NCBI GenBank assembly: GCA_030836935.1
Contig: JAUPMA010000332.1
Coordinates: 1 to 10,581, forward strand
DNA: 10,581 nucleotides
DNA from: Pseudomonadota bacterium
GTDB taxonomy: Bacteria; Pseudomonadota; Gammaproteobacteria; SZUA-229
Direction of reading: 5' to 3'
Shown here: piece after piece, positions 5,629 through 10,581 of the stretch
Layout of the letters: each line of letters opens with the position of its first letter
Position numbering within the stretch: position 1 is the stretch's first letter
Notes under the pieces: generated by a model
Told to the model about the DNA's origin: nothing
Databases searched by the model: none
Seen by the model: only the letters and a program-made list of their open reading frames with translations
Program-made: the position numbers and the translations under genes

Positions 5629-7131
5629 TCAGATCAAATGCCGTTGCTGCCTGTCGGCATTCCGGATTTTCCGGGATTTATCCACCCTGTTTTCCTGTTT
5701 GCTGAATCCGGCCTGGCCTTTCAGACCGGCGCGGCGGTAATCTTCCAGTAACGCATTTTCAACCAGGCTGGCGGATTGCAGTTTTTGTTCTGTCAGGTAC
5801 TGATGCAATAAATTGAACAGGCGTTCCAGTGCAAATTCGTGCGTCTGGCCGGTTTCTGCATGTAACCAGTCGCACAGTTGCATCATGTTTTCAAAGGCAT
5901 TGTCACCCAGCAATAACGGTTTGCTGCGGGTGAATCGTCCCGAGTTGATAATCATGTCCCAATAGCGTGCAAAACGCGCCAGTCGCTGCATGGTGACAAA
6001 ATCAATCAGGTGGTTGCATAGAATCGTATAAGGCGGTTGCGGATTAAAGCGCATGCCGCAGGTCTGGGTGTGGCGGATAACCGGTGTGCCGCGCAGGCGT
6101 TTCAGCAGGCCCACCTGGATTTCATGCGGATTCATTGCAACCAGTTCATTGAATCCGCGTGCAAAACTTTGCAAGTCTTCACCCGGCAGGCCAATGATCA
6201 GATCGGCATGGATGTGGGCATGAGTATGTTGTGCCAGCCAGAGCAGATTGGCGCGAGCCTTGTCGTTATTCTGTTTGCGGCTGATAAGTTGTTGCACATC
6301 TGGGTTCAGTGACTGAATGCCTACTTCAAACTGTAATTTGTGTGGCGGAAACCTGGCAATAATGGTTTTGAGTTTTTCCGGCAGGTGATCCGGAACAAGT
6401 TCGAAATGCAGAAACAGGTCGGGATCATTTTTTTGCAGAAAAAATTCCATGATGCGAAGGCTGCTGTCTACCTTGAGATTAAAGGTGCGGTCAACAAACT
6501 TGAAATGCCGGGCGCCGCGTTCATAAAGTGCCTGCATCTGCTGAAGAAACAGGTCCGTATCAAAAGGCACAGCTGTCTTGTCCAGTGCCGACAGGCAGAA
6601 TTCACATTTGAACGGACAGCCGCGTGAAGCCTCAACATAAATAATGCGGTGCGCGATATCTTCGGCGGTGTAACAGGAATAGGGCAGCTGGATATCATGC
6701 AGCTCAAATGGCGGGGCATGAATGATTCTGGCAACCGGTTTTGCTGCCAGCACTTGCTGGCAATCAGTGGCAAAGGTCAAATCACCCTGGCCAACAATGA
6801 GATGATCAGCGTGACGAACGATGGATTGTTCGTCGTATTCGTGACTGACTTCCGGGCCGCCAATAATGATGATGATTTCCGGACGGACAGCCTTCAGCAA
6901 ACGGATAACCGCCTCGGTTTGTTCCACATTCCAGATATACACGCCAAAACCGATAATTTTTGGCTGCTGCGCAATCAGGTCTTCAACAATATCCAGAGCC
7001 CGCTGGTTGATGGTGTATTCAATCAGCCGGGTGCGTGCCTGCAACTCGCCCATATTGGCCAGCAGGTAACGCAGACCCAGGCTGCTGTGGATGTAACGGG
7101 CGTTCAATGTGGCGAGAAGGATATCCTGCAT
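5629..7131 (-). CDS. B12-binding-domain radical SAM protein (DUF4080 type)
   Basis: A predicted cytoplasmic iron-sulfur enzyme of unknown substrate, 500 residues. Residues 1-135 form a Rossmann-like cobalamin-binding-type domain (IIGFGVYIWN, then IIIIIGGPEVS at 86-96). Residues about 160-350 form the radical SAM barrel with the cluster motif C172-x3-C176-x2-C179 inside EASRGCPFKCEFCLSALD, plus FEVGIQSLNP (268-277) and DLIIGLPGE. The C-terminal third matches the DUF4080 type, with GDNAFENMMQLCDWLH (409-424). The usual DxHxxG cobalamin motif is not intact: the N terminus has YIHSSLG at 13-19, so base-off B12 binding is uncertain. The last 30 residues are basic and look disordered. The start at 7131 has only a weak GAGTGA ribosome binding site. 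It is divergent from the sulfurtransferase gene. Confidence 0.88.
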   Translation of the reverse strand: MQDILLATLNARYIHSSLGLRYLLANMGELQARTRLIEYTINQRALDIVEDLIAQQPKIIGFGVYIWNVEQTEAVIRLLKAVRPEIIIIIGGPEVSHEYDEQSIVRHADHLIVGQGDLTFATDCQQVLAAKPVARIIHAPPFELHDIQLPYSCYTAEDIAHRIIYVEASRGCPFKCEFCLSALDKTAVPFDTDLFLQQMQALYERGARHFKFVDRTFNLKVDSSLRIMEFFLQKNDPDLFLHFELVPDHLPEKLKTIIARFPPHKLQFEVGIQSLNPDVQQLISRKQNNDKARANLLWLAQHTHAHIHADLIIGLPGEDLQSFARGFNELVAMNPHEIQVGLLKRLRGTPVIRHTQTCGMRFNPQPPYTILCNHLIDFVTMQRLARFARYWDMIINSGRFTRSKPLLLGDNAFENMMQLCDWLHAETGQTHEFALERLFNLLHQYLTEQKLQSASLVENALLEDYRRAGLKGQAGFSKQENRVDKSRKIRNADRQQRHLI

Positions 7132-7184
7132 GCGGTTGCGTCACTCAAATGGGTGATTACTGTTGCCGTTGGTAAGCAAAATGG

Positions 7185-7231
7185 TTGATTACGCTGAAAT
7201 CAATTGTATTGCCGATGGTGCTTTCTATACT
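7185..7231 (+). promoter_or_regulatory. Promoter of the sulfurtransferase gene with an overlapping dyad
   Basis: TTGTAT (7204-7209), a 16-bp spacer and TATACT (7226-7231) form a good sigma70 promoter reading toward 7334. Directly upstream is a perfect dyad, TTGATT-N7-AATCAA (7185-7203). It is adjacent to the -35 box and lies in the region shared with the divergent radical SAM gene. The dyad is a plausible operator; its spacing does not fit an FNR box, which needs TTGAT-N4-ATCAA. Confidence 0.55.
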
Positions 7232-7333
7232 GCATGCAGGGATGTTTTCCTGCAAATGCTACCAGCCAAATGACAAACCTCTCGTGAAGTTATAAATCAC
7301 ATTATTAAAGCGATCCACATACAGGAGAATCGC

Positions 7334-8893
7334 ATGAGAGTGAAGTCATCGGCTACCAGCCGTTTACCTCTGTTGCTTGAACCGGCCGAGTTGTTCGAGG
7401 CCCTGTCCGACGAAAATGTCATTGTCATCGATTTGTCCATGCCCGGTGTATACAGGGCCGGCCATGTGCCGGGTGCGGTGTGGCTATCCTATCCCGTTAT
7501 TCTGCATCAGCACGACGACACGGATTGCGATGTGCCGCCGGATGAAAAACTTTCTGAAGCACTGTCTGCCCTGGGCATTAAACCTGAACATCATGTTGTG
7601 GCCTACGATTCCCAGGGTTGCCCCATGGCTGCGCGGTTGTTGTGGACGCTGGAAGAAATCGGTCACGCGCATTTTTCCATGCTGAACGGTGGCTGGGCCG
7701 CGTGGAAAGCAGCGGGTCTGGCAGAAGAAGTTACAGCAAGACAACTGCCACGCAGCGATTACCGTGTCAAACGCAGTGGCCGCTGCAACATATTGCGTGG
7801 CGAGATCGGCAAAAAACTTCATGATAAAAACGTGGTGCTGCTCGACAGCCGTACCGAAGAAGAATTTACCAATGAACTGGTGATTACAGATCGCGGCGGC
7901 TGTATTCCCGGTGCCGTGCATTGCGACTGGATGCATGCCGTGAATGAAAATGATGCCATGCGCATGCGTCCGCTTGATGAATTGCGTATCCGCATGGAGT
8001 CACTGGGCGTAACGCCGGACAAGGAAATCATTACCTATTGCCAGACGCATATGCGCTCAGCTTACCTGTACATGGTGCTGAAAATACTCGGCTATACACA
8101 ATTGCGCGGTTATGCAGCCGGTTATTCCGAATGGGGTAATGCGCTGGATACACCCATCAGTCACGCTGTCGATGAATTACCTGTGAAAGTTGCGCCTCTC
8201 ATGCCAGCCAGACCGCAACTGTCAATTGTGAAACCGGTTACAGATGAAATGCCCGTCATTGATTCGCGGCTTTTGTTTTTGGGAGAAACGCTGGTGAATG
8301 CCGCAACCGCGCACATGCCCGGCATCCGGGCGCTGGTGAAAACATATTGTTCACAACGGCCTTTTCGTGGCCTGCGCATCAGCGGCTGTTTGCAGATAAC
8401 GCCCGGCACCGGCGCACTGGTTTGCGCACTGGTCGAGCTGGGCGCATCTGTGCGCTGGGCAGATGTGGCAGCAGATGAAACGGCCAATACCATCGCTACC
8501 TATCTGCTGAGCCAGCGCATTCCGGTATTTACCTGTGCATTGTCTGCGGATGACCAGGGTATGGCGCAAGATATCGTGGAGAAAATGCTGGTATTTCCGG
8601 GTGAACGCATGCCGCATGTTCTGATCGATAATAACGATGAACACTGTTTGTTAACCATCAGCGAAAAATTTCCCGGCATGGAAGCCAGCACACCATCACT
8701 GGTGCTGGATGAAATTAGCGAAGAACTGAATAGCGACAGCCGCAAGCTGCTGGTGGAAATGATGCTCCTGGCCAAATGGGAAATGCGTGCCTGCGAATAT
8801 CTGGACAATATGCGCATCTGGGCAGCCAATCCAATGGTCTGTCACTGCAATTCAGTAGTCATGCTGAAAAATACGCTTTGCGCGTGTGCATGA
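7334..8893 (+). CDS. Tandem rhodanese sulfurtransferase fused to an SAHH-like domain
   Basis: Probably a cytoplasmic sulfur-transfer protein, 519 residues. Rhodanese domain 1 (about 10-130) has Asp92 where the active Cys would be (VVAYDSQGCPMAARLLW), as in non-catalytic first domains. Domain 2 (about 155-275) has the active loop CQTHMRS with Cys236. Both carry typical G-A-V and GGWAAW/GYSEW elements. Residues about 326-465 resemble the N-terminal part of S-adenosylhomocysteine hydrolase: MPGIRAL, then P-x-R-G-L-R-I-S-G-C-L, T-x-x-T-x-x-L, VELGASVRWAD, and RIPVF. Catalytic positions look lost: the LHMT-type His is Gln354, the following Glu is Gly, and the second Asp of the LDDGGD-like segment is Asn433. 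No NAD-binding domain follows. The tail has C503-H-C505 and C515-A-C517. AGGAGA (7322-7327) supports the start. The fusion is unusual; its function is unknown. Confidence 0.85.
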   Translation: MRVKSSATSRLPLLLEPAELFEALSDENVIVIDLSMPGVYRAGHVPGAVWLSYPVILHQHDDTDCDVPPDEKLSEALSALGIKPEHHVVAYDSQGCPMAARLLWTLEEIGHAHFSMLNGGWAAWKAAGLAEEVTARQLPRSDYRVKRSGRCNILRGEIGKKLHDKNVVLLDSRTEEEFTNELVITDRGGCIPGAVHCDWMHAVNENDAMRMRPLDELRIRMESLGVTPDKEIITYCQTHMRSAYLYMVLKILGYTQLRGYAAGYSEWGNALDTPISHAVDELPVKVAPLMPARPQLSIVKPVTDEMPVIDSRLLFLGETLVNAATAHMPGIRALVKTYCSQRPFRGLRISGCLQITPGTGALVCALVELGASVRWADVAADETANTIATYLLSQRIPVFTCALSADDQGMAQDIVEKMLVFPGERMPHVLIDNNDEHCLLTISEKFPGMEASTPSLVLDEISEELNSDSRKLLVEMMLLAKWEMRACEYLDNMRIWAANPMVCHCNSVVMLKNTLCACA

Positions 8894-8899
8894 CCGGAC

Positions 8900-8923
8900 G
8901 CAAATGGCAGCGAAAACATTTGC
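8900..8923 (+). repeat. Hairpin after the sulfurtransferase stop
   Basis: GCAAATG (8900-8906) and CATTTGC (8917-8923) form a 7-bp stem with a 10-nt loop, 7 bp past the stop. There is no T-tract, so at best it is a weak transcript end. Confidence 0.35.
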
Positions 8924-8966
8924 CTGTTGCCGGACACCAGCAATTCTCCATTCTGCTCGTTCCGGC

Positions 8967-8972
8967 TACAAT
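8967..8972 (+). promoter_or_regulatory. Candidate -10 box for the HIT-family gene
   Basis: TACAAT at 8967-8972 is a good -10. The best -35 at correct spacing, TTCTCC (8944-8949, 17-bp spacer), is weak. Transcription would begin near 8979. That leaves about 4 nt before the ATG at 8983, or about 34 nt before the ATG at 9013. Neither start has a recognisable Shine-Dalgarno sequence. Confidence 0.4.
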
Positions 8973-9012
8973 AATCGCCTCCATGCAACTTCAACCCTGC
9001 GCTGCCCTTAAA

Positions 9013-10047
9013 ATGAAACCGCCTTTTACTTCCATCGAATTATTTCGCCGCGAATTTAATGCAGGCTTGCACCGCCTCGCCGAAGAAGGCGGTTTCGGCA
9101 CTTTTATTTTGGCCTGCGCCAATGCAACCGGCGATGCGGATCTGCTGAACGACATTCGCCCCCTGCTCGAAAAACAGTATCAGGATTTATACGAAACCTG
9201 CCGCATTGCATTCCAGAAAGGCCGTGGTGTGGATGTGGTTGATGAAGACCTGCTGGTATTTCTGAAGTTGCACACCATGGGGTTTGATGAAATCCGTCTG
9301 GGTGAAACACGCCGTGAAGACGTGTGGAAAATCCAGTTCAATCATCTGCGCTCGTTTCGCCCCAGGCGCATTACACAATTTGTACACACCGGTTTGATGT
9401 CAGAACCATTCAGTGAAGATGCATTCAATTTCAATAAATCCTTCATGGCGCGTGAATGCTTCTGGCGTGGCGAGTTGCTGGGCCGCAGTATTGATCTCTT
9501 CTACAACAAATACCCGTTTGCGGATCTGCATGGCTTGCTGGTGCTGGATCGATTGTCCAACCAGGCACAATTGCTGGAACAGGATGATCATCAATATGTA
9601 TTTGGCTTATGCGAAGCACTGGAAGACCAGTTCAAGGGCGTTGGATTCGGTTACAACAGCTACGGCGCCTATGCTTCAGTCAACCATCTGCATTTCCAGA
9701 TGTTCGTTGATGCAGACGGTTTGCCGGTAACCCATGCCTGCTGGCAACACAATGGTGGCAATAAAGAATACCCGGCAAGCTGCCATGTGTTTGATTCGGT
9801 ATCAGCATCATGGAAATTCATCAGCAATCTGCACGCAACCGCACAGCCTTACAACCTGCTGTATCTGCCGGGAAGAGTGTTTGTGTATCCAAGAAAAACA
9901 CAAGGCACAGTTAACGTCCCGTCATGGAGCAGCGGATTTACCTGGTATGAATTATCGGGCGGGTTTGTGGTGTTTAATCGTGATGAATATAAAAACCTGA
10001 GTGCGCAGAATATAGAAAATTATTTGAGGCAGTTAAGGAGGCTTTGA
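9013..10047 (+). CDS. HIT-superfamily protein resembling VTC2 / GDP-hexose phosphorylase
   Basis: A soluble protein of 344 residues from this start, likely a nucleotide-sugar phosphorylase or nucleotidyltransferase. It has the histidine-triad active site H225-L-H227-F-Q229 in ASVNHLHFQMF, with His227 the expected nucleophile by analogy. It also has NKYPFADLHGLLVLDR (165-180), PYNLLYLPGRVFVYPRK (279-295) and a FTWYELSGG segment. These resemble the order of motifs in plant VTC2 (GDP-L-galactose phosphorylase) and animal GDP-D-glucose phosphorylase; the true substrate is unknown. The same frame is open from 8776, but that part looks non-coding. The ATG at 8983 (adding MQLQPCAALK) is an alternative start. 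The last codons and TGA lie inside an inverted-repeat element (10031-10197), so the C terminus is probably altered. Confidence 0.8.
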   Translation: MKPPFTSIELFRREFNAGLHRLAEEGGFGTFILACANATGDADLLNDIRPLLEKQYQDLYETCRIAFQKGRGVDVVDEDLLVFLKLHTMGFDEIRLGETRREDVWKIQFNHLRSFRPRRITQFVHTGLMSEPFSEDAFNFNKSFMARECFWRGELLGRSIDLFYNKYPFADLHGLLVLDRLSNQAQLLEQDDHQYVFGLCEALEDQFKGVGFGYNSYGAYASVNHLHFQMFVDADGLPVTHACWQHNGGNKEYPASCHVFDSVSASWKFISNLHATAQPYNLLYLPGRVFVYPRKTQGTVNVPSWSSGFTWYELSGGFVVFNRDEYKNLSAQNIENYLRQLRRL

Positions 10048-10197
10048 TCAAGTTTGGACGAGCGAATTTGTGAGACAGAATTTTTCAGCGCAAGGCGTGA
10101 AACGCAGGCAATATCCGGGAACCTTGCCAAGTTTCACAACGCAACGATGGAAAATTCTGGCAGCAAAGTCGCCGGACATAACTTGATCAAAGCATCC
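10031..10197. mobile_element. MITE-like inverted-repeat element inserted in the gene end
   Basis: A non-coding element of about 167 bp forms one long imperfect hairpin. The outer arms are GCTTTGATCAAGTT (10041-10054) and AACTTGATCAAAGC (10180-10193), extending outward through AAGGA/TCCTT with one mismatch. Inner pairs are CAGAATTTTTC (10076-10086) with GAAAATTCTG (10150-10159), GTGAAAC (10097-10103) with GTTTCAC (10131-10137), and GGCAA (10107-10111) with TTGCC (10124-10128). The 7-bp direct repeat TTGAGGC flanks it (10024-10030 and 10198-10204), like a target-site duplication. There is no transposase. Exact ends are uncertain by a few bases, because the left side has about six bases between the direct repeat and the arm. 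Confidence 0.7.
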
Positions 10198-10204
10198 TTG
10201 AGGC

Positions 10205-10581
10205 TTGAATAAAAAGCAGTCATCTTCTCCTGGTTAATGATTCAGGATATGCATACGGACGTGCCCAATCGGATCTGAATAGGGTTCGACTATGGACGCA
10301 TGTAATAAAAAGGTGGCTTTCGGGGTGAGCTGTTGTCGGTTCGATTTAGCCAGAAGCGGGGGCTTGGGAGATGGCTCGCCAGTTTGTATTCACCGCATTG
10401 CGGTCTGTTAGCGAACTCTGATATACATCCCTGAATATACTGATTCAATCCAGACATGCATCCTAATAAAACTATCTTCAAATATACAGACACTGAGTGT
10501 TTTTACCTGGAAAAGCGGGTTCGTCTTTCTCGATTTCAATATCCAACGGTTTTACTGGTAAGTTTCTGATTAAACTGGTAA
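10205..10581. other. No supported gene to the window edge
   Basis: I see no gene in these 377 bases. The TAA at 10210-10212 may be the ancestral stop of the upstream gene. A 67-codon minus-strand frame (10290-10493) has no family resemblance and no good ribosome binding site. ACTGGTAA occurs twice at the edge (10554-10561 and 10574-10581), possibly the start of a repeat that continues outside the window. Confidence 0.45.

Noticed and set aside
7185..7203. TTGAT...ATCAA dyad as an FNR box
   Set aside because: The spacing between TTGAT and ATCAA is 9 rather than 4 bases, so it is kept only as an unassigned operator-like dyad.
8776..9012. N-terminal extension of the HIT-family frame overlapping the sulfurtransferase end
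   Set aside because: The translated part has no homology-like features, overlaps a real gene, and the best -10 box lies at 8967-8972.
10270..10360. Two GGTTCGA motifs resembling a tRNA T-loop
   Set aside because: No matching T-stem, anticodon arm or acceptor stem could be built around either of them.
10290..10493. 67-codon minus-strand frame near the window end
   Set aside because: The composition looks random and there is no convincing ribosome binding site or family feature.

Overview
The window looks like chromosomal DNA of a gammaproteobacterium. It has the order rpsF-rpsR-rplI with no priB between rpsF and rpsR, sigma70-like promoters, Shine-Dalgarno-led genes and moderate G+C. I cannot name genus or species. 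The window holds seven protein genes, no rRNA or tRNA, no CRISPR array, and two non-coding repeat-like elements.

Region by region. (1) Positions 1-2798, minus strand: a large exported haem protein with a signal peptide, three near-identical cadherin-like repeats, two c-type haem domains and a NirS-like cytochrome d1 propeller. An in-frame TAG breaks the last part of the propeller, while the same frame stays open and NirS-like to the window edge. (2) Positions 2799-3109: a 5' region with an FNR/Anr-like half-conserved box, a hairpin beside the ribosome binding site and a large nested inverted repeat. (3) Positions 3110-3736, minus strand: a one-component PAS-LuxR regulator with a cysteine cluster in its PAS domain. 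It lies directly upstream of the cytochrome gene and could be its regulator. (4) Positions 3737-4236: a mostly non-coding stretch ending in a good promoter and an 80-nt leader for the ribosomal operon. (5) Positions 4237-5573: rpsF, rpsR and rplI with a strong intrinsic terminator. A REP-like double hairpin sits between rpsR and rplI. (6) Positions 5629-7131, minus strand: a cobalamin-binding-type radical SAM protein of the DUF4080 group. (7) Positions 7334-8893, plus strand and divergent from it: a tandem-rhodanese sulfurtransferase fused to a degenerate domain resembling the N-terminal part of S-adenosylhomocysteine hydrolase, ending in a CxC-x10-CxC tail. (8) Positions 9013-10047: a HIT-superfamily protein of the VTC2 / GDP-hexose phosphorylase type. 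(9) Positions 10031-10204: an approximately 167-bp MITE-like inverted-repeat element inserted into the 3' end of that gene and supplying its stop codon. (10) About 10205-10581: no gene that I can support.

Working together: S6, S18 and L9 are a standard ribosomal operon. The PAS-LuxR gene and the cytochrome gene form a plausible sensing and respiration (nitrite or nitrogen oxide) unit. The radical SAM and rhodanese-SAHH genes share a divergent intergenic region, but a common pathway is only a guess. The most unusual items are the cadherin-cyt c-cyt c-d1 architecture with its internal amber codon, the rhodanese-SAHH fusion, and the MITE that rewrites the end of the phosphorylase-like gene.
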